Below are positions 51,427-59,580 of a stretch of 64,000 nucleotides of DNA, piece by piece. The position numbers were made by a program, and so were the translations under genes. Below the pieces are notes generated by a model. The model searched no databases. It had not been told where the DNA came from and saw only the letters and a list, made by a program, of their open reading frames with translations. Within the stretch, counting starts at the first letter, position 1, and each line of letters opens with the position of its first letter. Source of the DNA: Methylovirgula ligni (GTDB lineage: Bacteria > Pseudomonadota > Alphaproteobacteria > Rhizobiales > Beijerinckiaceae); contig NZ_CP025086.1 in assembly GCF_004135935.1 (NCBI RefSeq), forward strand, positions 1,426,001 to 1,490,000, given 5' to 3'.

Positions 51427-53196
51427 TTAGGCATCCAAGGCATAAGGATAGCGTGCCTCGTCTCTCTTTCGTTGAAGAGGATCCCGATAGCGGCCGTTGG
51501 CATCAATGAGCTCGCTCGGCGAGCCCTCCTCCGCAAGCCGGCCATCCCTCAGAACCAGGATGCGGTCGAAACTCCGTAGCGTTGTCAAGCGATGCGCGAT
51601 TGCTACAACGGTACGCCCGCGCATCAACCGCATAGATGCCTCCCGGATCGCTTCCTCTGATTCATGATCAAGCGCTGACGTTGCCTCGTCGAGAAGAAGA
51701 ATCGGTGCGTCCTTCAAAAAAGCACGCGCGAGCGCAATGCGTTGTCGCTGGCCACCCGACAATTTCAGCCCGCGATTTCCGACAATCGTTTCGAAGCCAT
51801 CCGGCAGCGTCTTGATGAAATCGCAATGTGCCGTCGCCGCAGCTTTCATCACCTCTTCGTCAGAAGCCTCCGGGCGCCCATAGCGAATATTTTCGATCAG
51901 CGAACGATGAAACAAGTTGATGTCCTGCGGGACGATCGCAATGGCGGCTTGCAGGCTCTCCTGCGTGATCAGAGATATGTCCTGGGAGTCTATATATATG
52001 TGACCGTCCTGGACGTCATACATTCGTTGCAGAAGCGCTAGCAGAGTTGACTTTCCACCGCCGGAAGGGCCGACAAGACCAACTCGCTCGCCTGGTTTGA
52101 TGTGTAAGCTGAGACGCTTGATCACTTGCTGACCGCCCGGATAGTGAAAAGAGATATTTTGAAAGACGATGCCGGCTCCCGCCCGGTGAAGTGGAACGGC
52201 CTTGGGATGATCGGCAAGCTCGTTCGGCACAAGCAGCGTGGACAGCGCCTCGGCCAGGCGTGCCATGTGTTGCGTGATATCAACAAGTGCCACGGCAAGA
52301 TCGCGCGTTGCAGCGAGTACTGAGATGCCGAGCGTGCAGACCAGCACAACTGAGCCCGTACTCGCCGTGCCGTGCTGCCAAAGTAAGATCGCCCAGGCTA
52401 AAAGGCCGCTTACAAGCAACGCTGTCGTGGCCGCGTGAAACAACCGCACCTTTTCGAGATAGCGCAGGCTGCGCTGTCGCGCTGTCATTTCTTGCTTGAC
52501 CTGGCTGGCAAACCGGCGGCGTTCGAGCGCAAAACCGCCGAACGCCTTTACAAGTAAAACATTGCTGACAACGTCAGTCATCTCGCCATCGACCGCCGCA
52601 GCCCTTTCGGCAAAATCCCGGTGGACGGCCCTGCCATTCGCTGCGATACGGAAGATGATCGTCGCGACGAATGCCGCAACAAGGCTGAGAACTGCAGCCA
52701 TCCCAAGATTGACCGTCGCGACGAGGCAGATCGAAACAAGGGTTGCAACGCATGGCGGCAACACGTTCCAGATGAACATATTCTCAATCGTGAAGGCAGC
52801 ATTGGATGTTGCTGTCACCCGGCTCGTGAGCGTGCCCGGCAATCGATTGGTGAAATAGCTCGGAGAATGCCCCATCAACTGGCGAAACAGCTCCCGCCGC
52901 ATGTCGCCCGTCACAGTGACAAAGGCTCGCGCCGCAATCCATCCGGCGACACGCCAGAGCAAATTGTCTGCCGCGATCAAACTGCATAAAAGCGCGAACG
53001 CAACCCAAGGGCTCGCGTGGGCCGCGCCGCGCGAAAGACAGTCAACCAAGACCTTGACGCCATATTGTGTGCCAACGGAACACCCAACCGCAGCAAGTAC
53101 GGACGTCAGAATAACGAAGTGCGCGACAGGCTGAAGCTTGACGTAACGTGCGATAAAGGCAATGGGCCTTTCCGCGCACCGGCAAAGATCATCCAT
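51427..53196 (-). CDS. ABC exporter, fused permease-ATPase (MsbA-like)
   Basis: This 589-residue protein has an N-terminal six-helix transmembrane domain (residues ~20-310) and a C-terminal nucleotide-binding domain. Walker A is VGPSGGGKSTLLALL, the Q-loop IVPQDINLFHRSL, the signature LSGGQRQRIALARAFL, Walker B ILLLDEATSALD, and the H-loop AIAHRLTTL. It forms a homodimer that exports lipids, glycans or drugs. It lies within the polysaccharide region, so it may flip a lipid-linked or polysaccharide precursor. Confidence 0.9.
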   Translation of the reverse strand: MDDLCRCAERPIAFIARYVKLQPVAHFVILTSVLAAVGCSVGTQYGVKVLVDCLSRGAAHASPWVAFALLCSLIAADNLLWRVAGWIAARAFVTVTGDMRRELFRQLMGHSPSYFTNRLPGTLTSRVTATSNAAFTIENMFIWNVLPPCVATLVSICLVATVNLGMAAVLSLVAAFVATIIFRIAANGRAVHRDFAERAAAVDGEMTDVVSNVLLVKAFGGFALERRRFASQVKQEMTARQRSLRYLEKVRLFHAATTALLVSGLLAWAILLWQHGTASTGSVVLVCTLGISVLAATRDLAVALVDITQHMARLAEALSTLLVPNELADHPKAVPLHRAGAGIVFQNISFHYPGGQQVIKRLSLHIKPGERVGLVGPSGGGKSTLLALLQRMYDVQDGHIYIDSQDISLITQESLQAAIAIVPQDINLFHRSLIENIRYGRPEASDEEVMKAAATAHCDFIKTLPDGFETIVGNRGLKLSGGQRQRIALARAFLKDAPILLLDEATSALDHESEEAIREASMRLMRGRTVVAIAHRLTTLRSFDRILVLRDGRLAEEGSPSELIDANGRYRDPLQRKRDEARYPYALDA

Positions 53197-53453
53197 ACGG
53201 ACCTTCCCCCGCAGTCGAAATGCTCGTCGAGATAGATATCGGCGTGCGTGAGCTCATTGACGCAAACACGCCGTCAACAACTCCTAACGATGAAATAGAC
53301 GGTGAGTTCCGACGCGGCGGCCTGCCGCGGCCTCGCACCTTTGAGGTTGGCAACAATAACAACGACGCCTTGCCTTTGCGTTTTACCGCGACAGATTTGC
53401 AAATGAGTTCGGCCCAGACGGGTCGGGAGAAACCGGCAAAAGGACATTGTTCA

Positions 53454-54515
53454 ATGCGTATTGCGCAGGTCGCACCGCTGTATGAGGCTGTTCCGCCGCG
53501 CCTTTATGGCGGAACCGAACGAATTGTTTCCTGGCTGACGGAGGAGCTGGTTGCGCTCGGCCATGACGTCACGCTGTTTGCGAGCGGCGATTCTCGAACG
53601 ACGGCCAAGCTTGTCCCGATGTGGCCTTGCGCCGTGCGCCTCGATGGATCGGTCCGCGAACCCAGCGCTCTTCATATCGCAATGCTGGAAGAAATCTGCA
53701 AACGCTCACACGAATTTGATCTCATTCACTTTCACCTCGACTATTTCCCCTTTTCACTATTCTCTCGACAGGCGACGCCCTTCGTCACCACTCTTCACGG
53801 CCGCCTCGATCTCCCGGAGCTTCAGCCGGTCTTCAAGGCGTTTGCATCGCTGCCGCTCGTATCGATCTCAGATTCACAGCGCCGACCCATTCCGAACGCC
53901 AGATGGGTTCGAACGATTCATCACGGGATGCCGGAGAACCTTCTGACGCCCAAACCGATCGAACCGAGCTATCTGGCGTTTCTTGGACGAATTTCTCCTG
54001 AAAAGCGTGTCGATCGAGCCATCGCCATCGCGGCGCGCTGTGGCATCCCACTGAAAATCGCTGCCAAAGTCGATCCCGCAGATCGCGATTATTTTGAGGA
54101 GCAGATCCGGCCTCTTCTCAAGAGCGAATATGTCGAATTCATCGGTGAGATTGGCGATGCGCAGAAATCAGCGTTCCTCAGCGGCGCTCTGGCTCTGATC
54201 GTCCCAATCGATTGGCCGGAGCCGTTTGGTATCGTCATGATCGAGGCTATGGCCTGTGGCACGCCTGTCGTCGCCTTCAATCGCGGCTCCGTGCCTGAAG
54301 TGATTGAAGACGGCGTCACTGGCTTCGTCGTCGAGGACGAGACGGGTGCGGTCGGCGCCGTACGCCGCCTTTCCCAATTGTCACGCCCGCGAATTCGCAA
54401 ATATTTCGAGGAGCGGTTTGTGGCGCGCCGCATGGCCAATGACTATCTCGATGTCTACCGAGAGCTGACAAAGGCGGTAACGCCGATGCCACGGCTGGCT
54501 GCCAATCGCGACTAG
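53454..54515 (+). CDS. Glycosyltransferase family 4 protein
   Basis: This 353-residue GT-B enzyme starts MRIAQVAPLYEAVPPRLYGGTERIVSWL, the GT4 donor-side start. It has FLGRISPEKRVDRAIAIAAR and PIDWPEPFGIVMIEAMACGTPVVA, the EPFG-E motif of GT4, and IEDGVTGFVV. An earlier frame to 53220 adds an unconserved leader; ATG 53454 has AGGAC upstream. It is convergent with the MFS gene, overlapping by 4 nt. It is likely part of surface glycan synthesis. Confidence 0.87.
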   Translation: MRIAQVAPLYEAVPPRLYGGTERIVSWLTEELVALGHDVTLFASGDSRTTAKLVPMWPCAVRLDGSVREPSALHIAMLEEICKRSHEFDLIHFHLDYFPFSLFSRQATPFVTTLHGRLDLPELQPVFKAFASLPLVSISDSQRRPIPNARWVRTIHHGMPENLLTPKPIEPSYLAFLGRISPEKRVDRAIAIAARCGIPLKIAAKVDPADRDYFEEQIRPLLKSEYVEFIGEIGDAQKSAFLSGALALIVPIDWPEPFGIVMIEAMACGTPVVAFNRGSVPEVIEDGVTGFVVEDETGAVGAVRRLSQLSRPRIRKYFEERFVARRMANDYLDVYRELTKAVTPMPRLAANRD

Positions 54516-55723
54516 CGCGACCGGGTTTCCGGCATAATAATAAGGACAAAGAAAACGCCGCACGTCGCGATGGCAGCGAGGTCAAGAAAGGCAACGCGAT
54601 TACTATATTGATCGCTGATATATCCGGCGAAGGATGTGCTGAGCGCCGCGCCAATTCCAACGGCCGTTCCAACCACGCCCTGCGCGAAGTTAAAACGGCC
54701 GGTTTCCTGCGCAATATCGGAGATAATGAGCGGGACCAGTACTCCGAGCACGGCTGCAGAAAGTCCGTCCAGAATTTGCTCGAAGACGACAAGGACGGGA
54801 TCTGAAGCATAAGCAAATAAAAGACAACGCAGCGGCAGCGCACCGAAGCCGAGCAGCAGAAGCGGGCGGCGCCCCCAAGAGTCCGCGCGGCGGCCAACCC
54901 ACGGCGAGATCAGCGCAACGACGAGCTGCGGCACGATAATGCACGCGGCGATAAGTACTGTCGCCCAGTTGGCCGAACGCATCGTCAGGATGCTCCCCAT
55001 CAACGGAAGCATGGCGGCATTGGCGAGCTGAAAGAGTGCGTTGGCGGCTGCGAAGGCCAGCAAGGGGCGGTACAGGAGGAGCTGCAAAATGCTTCGATCC
55101 GACCCCTCAGCGGGCACGACGCCCGCGTGTGCGCGGACCGGATCTACTTCCGCCGCACGTATCTGCGCGAGCGCTATCAATGTCGGGAAAAGAAGTAAGG
55201 CCGTAATGACGAACACGCCGCGGCTTGAAAAGAAATAGCCGACAACACCCATGCTTGCGGCGGCCACCCCTGTTCCGAGTGACGCGAAGCGGGCGTTGCG
55301 ACCGAGACGCGGACCAACCGCGGCATGCCCAACCAGCCCGAGGCTAATGGCCGCGATCGCAGGCGTCAGCACGCAGCCGGCGGCCGCATTGAGAATGGTC
55401 GCGAGCAGAACCGCCGCAAACATGGGCCAAGCCGCCAGAAGTAGGGCACTCAAACCTACGCAGACCACGGCCGCCATCGCCGCGTCGCGCTCCGAGCGCG
55501 CGGCATCAACGATGGCGCCGCCCGGAACGCGTCCTACCAGATTGATTATGCCGGCAACGGAGAGAATGAGGCCTACGTCTTCCTGCGTCCAATGGGCCGC
55601 AGTCAGATAGACCGCGACAAAGGGACCAAAACCCGTCTGTACGTCAGCGAGGAAGAAGGTGAACCAGTCAAGCCCCGCCAAACTCCGACGCGAAGGATGA
55701 GGGCGGGACGCGTCGGCTTGCAT
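54512..55723 (-). CDS. MFS transporter
   Basis: This 403-residue protein has about 12 hydrophobic helices and starts MQADASRPHPSRRSLAGLDWF. It shows GLILSVAGIINLVGRVPGGAIVD and the second-half motif SPWVGRRADSWGRRPLLLLGF (loop 8-9 motif). Similar carriers export drugs or sugars. The upstream extension to 55762 is not favoured. The stop lies within 4 nt of the GT4 gene stop on the other strand. Substrate unknown. Confidence 0.85.
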   Translation of the reverse strand: MQADASRPHPSRRSLAGLDWFTFFLADVQTGFGPFVAVYLTAAHWTQEDVGLILSVAGIINLVGRVPGGAIVDAARSERDAAMAAVVCVGLSALLLAAWPMFAAVLLATILNAAAGCVLTPAIAAISLGLVGHAAVGPRLGRNARFASLGTGVAAASMGVVGYFFSSRGVFVITALLLFPTLIALAQIRAAEVDPVRAHAGVVPAEGSDRSILQLLLYRPLLAFAAANALFQLANAAMLPLMGSILTMRSANWATVLIAACIIVPQLVVALISPWVGRRADSWGRRPLLLLGFGALPLRCLLFAYASDPVLVVFEQILDGLSAAVLGVLVPLIISDIAQETGRFNFAQGVVGTAVGIGAALSTSFAGYISDQYSNRVAFLDLAAIATCGVFFVLIIMPETRSR

Positions 55724-55813
55724 TTGGGGGTGTGGTCTCACTGCTCTGCCTGCTCGAAACACAACGACAACGTTCGTTGTGAGAAGTCCCCCGTTGAAAA
55801 TGCAGTCGACGAA

Positions 55814-56380
55814 TTATTTGACCGGCGGAGATGCTTCAGGCTTTAGCTGCGGAGGCGCCTTTGCGTGAGGCGGTGCGAACGATCCCGGACCCAGAATGAC
55901 AATCGGTTCTCCCTCCTTGTATTCCGGCGCGACGCGGACTTGGTCACGGATCAGGGACGTGGTCGCGCGGTCTTGATCGAATCGAAGCGCGTGCCAATCG
56001 ACGGCAATTTTGCGAGTACCAACGCCGAGGAAACCCCCGAAGTCTATGATCGCTGCGCGGACGTTCGCTTTATGATCAACGAGAATATCAACGATCCGGC
56101 CCATGTCCTCGCCGTTACCACCATAGATCTCCTGGCCCAGAACGCTTTCCAAATCCTTGTCATCGATGACAACTGCCGCCACGGCATCTTTGGCTACAGG
56201 ATGTGCCTGTGTCGTCGGCGGATTGGCCGGCGTGGCAATTGACGCTTTTGACTGGTCGGCTTCCGCCGAGCCGGGGGCGCCAAATCCGCAAGCTGCAACA
56301 ATACTCAGGCCGAACACGGCCACGAGGTGTGAGGTAAGTCCGACGACGTTCTGCCGTATTTCGCGCGCGCAACAGCCCAT
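55814..56380 (-). CDS. Exported PRC-barrel domain protein
   Basis: The protein has about 188 residues. An N-terminal hydrophobic segment (VVGLTSHLVAVFGLSIVAACGFGA) may be a lipoprotein-like or secretion signal. A PRC-barrel follows (LESVLGQEIYGGNGEDMGRIVDILVDHKANVRAAIIDFGGFLGVGTRKIAVDW), and it ends in a Pro-rich tail. The start at 56380 has GAGG 6 nt upstream; a start at 56455 would add an unlikely leader. PRC-barrels are small beta-barrels seen in stress and RNA-processing proteins. Function unknown. Confidence 0.78.
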   Translation of the reverse strand: MGCCAREIRQNVVGLTSHLVAVFGLSIVAACGFGAPGSAEADQSKASIATPANPPTTQAHPVAKDAVAAVVIDDKDLESVLGQEIYGGNGEDMGRIVDILVDHKANVRAAIIDFGGFLGVGTRKIAVDWHALRFDQDRATTSLIRDQVRVAPEYKEGEPIVILGPGSFAPPHAKAPPQLKPEASPPVK

Positions 56381-56451
56381 GGAGGTCCTCGCCCCTTGAT
56401 TCAGCCAAGAGGATAATCGAGTTGCCGGCGCGAAATGCAAGAACCAGAAAT

Positions 56452-56920
56452 TCACGGCTGTCCATTGCCGCCGGCGGAACCGTAGACTTGACCAGTTGCG
56501 TAACTGGCGTCTTCTGCCGCAAGCTGGACATAAATGGACGCAAGCTCTGCTGGCTGGCCCGCTCTGCCAAGCGCTGTGTGGCGGCCAAATTGTTCAAGAT
56601 GATCCATCGTTGCGCCACCGGAAACTTGGAGCGGCGTCCGGAAAATAGTTGATCGCCACATCGCAGCCCCCCCGCGCGTAGGCAATCGCTGCGGCGCGGC
56701 CCATACCGGAATCTCCACCGGTAATGAGCGTCTTCCGGCCTGAAAGTCGTCCGGAGCCGACGTAACTCATCTCACCATGATCGGGACGCGGCTCCATCCT
56801 GGCCGCCAAGCCGAGCCAAGGTTGCGATTGCCTCTTGTAGGGTGGCCTCGGGTATTTGCCATCAGGATCGTGCAAGGGCGAGCTTTGCCGCGCTCGCAAA
56901 TTTGTATGCTCGTTCATCGA
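56452..56920 (-). pseudogene. SDR-family oxidoreductase pseudogene with internal deletion
   Basis: The N-terminal part reads [20 protein letters not shown] (Rossmann motif) to DVAINYFPD. The C-terminal part reads [18 protein letters not shown] to the terminal YVQLAAEDASYATGQVYG. Both belong to one YghA-like SDR of about 290 residues. They are in different frames and meet at about 56629-56642, so the central portion with the catalytic Tyr-x3-Lys is missing. The join falls at a GC-rich spot (CCGGACGCCGCT). The gene cannot make an active dehydrogenase. It lies next to the PRC-barrel gene, as SDRs and stress proteins often do. Confidence 0.85.
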
Positions 56921-57219
56921 CGCTTCCTCCAGGCCGCAACATCCGAGTGACGCATCCGGCACGAACCCGTCCTCAATGTCTTTGTTCCATTTTCATGCGA
57001 CAACAAAGGTCGTCATCGACGTAAGGGCGGAAGGCTGCCTCCGCCTGCGAAAACTGCTGCAGAGTCCGCTTCCCCTATCATCAGCGCTTAACGCATTGCT
57101 CAGGCGCCGCCGCGTTCCGGCTTTAATTACTCCTTCGCCGGGAACGGTTCGCGAGACAATCCGTTGTGCGGCAAGCCTGCCGGGAGTTTATCACTCAGCC
57201 ATAATGAAGGAGAAACGAC
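56921..57219. promoter_or_regulatory. Divergent region between SDR pseudogene and DUF892 gene
   Basis: This 299-bp stretch holds no gene. It should contain the promoter of the DUF892 stress gene and, facing the other way, that of the broken SDR gene. I cannot assign the boxes. Confidence 0.35.
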
Positions 57220-57723
57220 ATGGGTCTCTTCACGAAAGATATCAAGGATATGAACGATCTGTTCGTTCATCAGCTTAAGGACATCTATTACGCTGAGAAT
57301 CGCATCGCGGCGACGCTGCCGAAGATGATCCAAAAGGCTTCGACACCTGAGCTGAAGCAAGGATTTGAGAAGCATCTCGGAGAGACGAAGGTACAAATTC
57401 AGCGACTCGATAAAGTGTTCGAGCTTCACGGTCTCGAGCCGGAGTCGGTCAAATGTCCTGCAATCGATGGGATCATCAAGGAAGCGGACGAGGTCGCCGG
57501 CGAAATCAATGATAAGAGCGTGCTCGACGCGGCCTTGATCGCCGCCGCTCAAGCCGTCGAGCACTATGAGATCACGCGCTACGGCACTCTCATCGCTTGG
57601 GCGAAGGAACTCGGCGCCGACGAATGTGCAACGATCCTTCAAAAAACTCTTGAGGAAGAGTGCGAGACAGATCGCAAGCTGACAGCATTGGCTGAAAGCG
57701 AGATCAATAGCGCGGCGGCGTAA
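57220..57723 (+). CDS. DUF892/YciE-YciF ferritin-like stress protein
   Basis: This 167-residue all-helical protein starts MGLFTKDIKDMNDLFVHQLKDIYYAENRIAATLPKM. It has the four-helix ferritin-like carboxylates in ELKQGFEKHLGETKVQIQRL and QAVEHYEITRYGTLIAWAKELG, with EEECETDRKLTALAE near the end. YciE/YciF proteins bind two metal ions and are induced by stress through general stress regulators. AAGGAG precedes the start. A strong terminator follows the stop. Confidence 0.9.
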   Translation: MGLFTKDIKDMNDLFVHQLKDIYYAENRIAATLPKMIQKASTPELKQGFEKHLGETKVQIQRLDKVFELHGLEPESVKCPAIDGIIKEADEVAGEINDKSVLDAALIAAAQAVEHYEITRYGTLIAWAKELGADECATILQKTLEEECETDRKLTALAESEINSAAA

Positions 57724-57741
57724 GCTGAACCGAAGAGTGTC

Positions 57742-57775
57742 GCAAGAGCCCGGGCCTCGCCCGGGCTCTTGCTTT
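57742..57775 (+). terminator. Rho-independent terminator of the DUF892 gene
   Basis: GCAAGAGCCCGGGC and GCCCGGGCTCTTGC form a 14-bp perfect stem around the loop CTC, followed by TTT. It begins 18 nt after the DUF892 stop codon. Confidence 0.9.
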
Positions 57776-57919
57776 GCGGAGATGCCGACCATGCTCGCGA
57801 ATAAGAAAACGCCTTCCGCCTGGTAAGACATACCTCTTTGGCTGGTCAGAAATCGCGTGCGAAATCGTGAGATGAAAACATCTGGTAGGCCGGCGCTGGT
57901 GTTATCGGCGCGAGATGGC

Positions 57920-59092
57920 TCATTGGCCTCGCGCAGCCGACAGATCGTAAACAACACCCGTGGCACCGCGCGCGATCTGGAAGAATTTGCTGAGCTGTGC
58001 GCCCGTCGCATTGGTGACGAGGACAATGTCCTTGTCGCGTATCTGTATGTTCTGCGCGTAAAAGTAACCGCCCGGCTCGCCGAGATCGATTTTGTATAGA
58101 ATACGCTCATAGGGCGCCGAAGGATCGAGCTTCGACAGATTCGCCGGATTGGACGCCGCAACGACGGCCCGAGCAGTTTGCGCGGGCTCCACACGAATAA
58201 GATAAGTGCCGGTCGGGTCGCCGTTCTGATCGACGGAGCCGCCGGCGCGCGCGACGGCTTCCGCAAGGGTGACATGCGGCGTGTCGAAACCATATTGCGC
58301 GACGCGGGTCGTCGCACCCAGAACCGTGAAGCTCTTTGGATCGTGAATAAGAATGATCTGATCGTCGGGCCGGACGTAAATGTTCTGGCTCGGGTCATCA
58401 ACGATGCTTTGCATCGATACGGTCGAACTGTTGCGGCCGCGTACAATCCGGACATCTGTGTCAAAAATCGGAAAGCGGGGTCCGCCGGCGAGAGATATGG
58501 CGTCGAGAAGCCTTTCGCCCCGCAGCGTGAGATTAACCGGCTGAGAATGATTTACTTCGCCGTTTACGCTCGCCATGCTCGCAGCCTTGGTCTGGACCGA
58601 GACGATAACTTGCGGCTGGTTCATCTGACCGGCAAGCTTGTCCGCAATGAGCTTCGAAAGCTGAACGGGCGATCGGCCGCGTACATAGAGCTTGCCGACG
58701 AACGGGACCATCATTCCACCGTCGCTCTCGATCGTTTCAGGCGGAAGCGTGAGCGCTGAAGGAATTTGACTCGCGGGAGCCGGCGGCGAGCCCGGCGCAG
58801 AGGAGGAAATGCCCGAACCCGCTTCAAAGATACTGACGACAATCACATCGCCTGGCTCAAGCCCGAGATTTGGGCGATATGCACTTTCCCGCATTACATC
58901 GGGGAAGCCGTTATAGGCAGGATGCACCAGATATGGCATCACCCCGTCGCTGACCTTAACGAGGGTGAAGTCTGACGACATCTGCGCAGAGCCCTCTACG
59001 AGCTCGTCGGTCGGTGCCGCAGCGGGCAGCATCGCGCAGCCGGTAAGCAGGGGGAGCAGAACGAACGCAGAAGGAAAAAACGCAAAACGCAT
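57920..59092 (-). CDS. Outer-membrane polysaccharide export lipoprotein (OPX, Wza-like)
   Basis: This 390-residue protein begins with a lipoprotein signal and lipobox (LLPLLTGCAML, Cys19). It has the polysaccharide export domain (YRPNLGLEPGDVIVVSIFEAG, MVPFVGKLYVRGRSPVQLSKLI) and SLBB-like domains (SVNGEVNHSQPVNLTLRGERLLDAISLAGG, FTVLGATTRVAQYGFDTPHVTLAEAVARAGG). OPX proteins form the outer-membrane exit channel for capsule or exopolysaccharide. It is near the glycosyltransferases and ABC exporter, supporting a surface-glycan locus. An overlapping long frame over 57127-58464 on the same strand is rejected. Confidence 0.9.
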   Translation of the reverse strand: MRFAFFPSAFVLLPLLTGCAMLPAAAPTDELVEGSAQMSSDFTLVKVSDGVMPYLVHPAYNGFPDVMRESAYRPNLGLEPGDVIVVSIFEAGSGISSSAPGSPPAPASQIPSALTLPPETIESDGGMMVPFVGKLYVRGRSPVQLSKLIADKLAGQMNQPQVIVSVQTKAASMASVNGEVNHSQPVNLTLRGERLLDAISLAGGPRFPIFDTDVRIVRGRNSSTVSMQSIVDDPSQNIYVRPDDQIILIHDPKSFTVLGATTRVAQYGFDTPHVTLAEAVARAGGSVDQNGDPTGTYLIRVEPAQTARAVVAASNPANLSKLDPSAPYERILYKIDLGEPGGYFYAQNIQIRDKDIVLVTNATGAQLSKFFQIARGATGVVYDLSAARGQ

Positions 59093-59319
59093 GAGATGGA
59101 ATCATCACGAAGGGGCTAACACACACATCATCGCATAGAGCATCAAAGTTATTGGGGCGAAGTTGTGTATTCGCATTGAAATTTTCGGGTTGTTGTCACG
59201 CCGCAACAGAAAAAAATTCGCGGTCTTGTCTGATGCAGTCTCCAGTCAAGCGTTACGCATCTCTCTCGCGTCGGCGGATGAAGGTCGAATATCTTGAGAC
59301 CAGGTACGGTGTGCAATCT
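59093..59319. promoter_or_regulatory. Short gap between the OPX gene and the ACP gene
   Basis: This 227-bp gap has no gene. It likely carries the promoter of the OPX gene, which reads leftwards, and the end of the ACP gene. An AT-rich segment (AACAGAAAAAAATTCGCGG) lies at about 59204-59222. Confidence 0.35.
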
Positions 59320-59580
59320 TCAGGAAGGGTGTACCTGATCGGCGATCTCCCTTTGCACGATGTCCGCGAGGTCGCCGACGTTTGCCGCGAGATAGGTCTT
59401 CGAAATATCGATATTGGCATGAAGGCGTACGCCAACGTTCAAGATGATGCGGACATGGGCAAGCGAATCCCAGCCGGGCACTTCCAGCGCTGTGGTCCTC
59501 GGCCCAATGTCCAGCCCAGGCTCGTCCGTTTCCTCACGCACCGCATCCGCGATCACCGCTATGATTTCGTCTCTTGTCAT
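59320..59580 (-). CDS. Acyl carrier protein
   Basis: This 86-residue protein has the ACP fold and the phosphopantetheine-attachment motif GWDSLAHVRII, where the Ser accepts the 4'-phosphopantetheine arm. It is the last gene of a unit with the AMP-binding ligase, whose stop overlaps its start (ATGA at 59577-59580). This suggests that the ligase loads an acyl group onto this ACP. The final acceptor is unknown. Confidence 0.85.
   Translation of the reverse strand: MTRDEIIAVIADAVREETDEPGLDIGPRTTALEVPGWDSLAHVRIILNVGVRLHANIDISKTYLAANVGDLADIVQREIADQVHPS

Noticed and set aside
57127-58464. A 445-residue open frame on the minus strand across the DUF892 gene, its terminator and the OPX gene 3' end
   Set aside because: It is antisense to DUF892 and out of frame with the OPX lipoprotein, both of which are strong families. 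It runs through a perfect terminator hairpin and has an Arg/Ser-rich composition typical of shadow frames.
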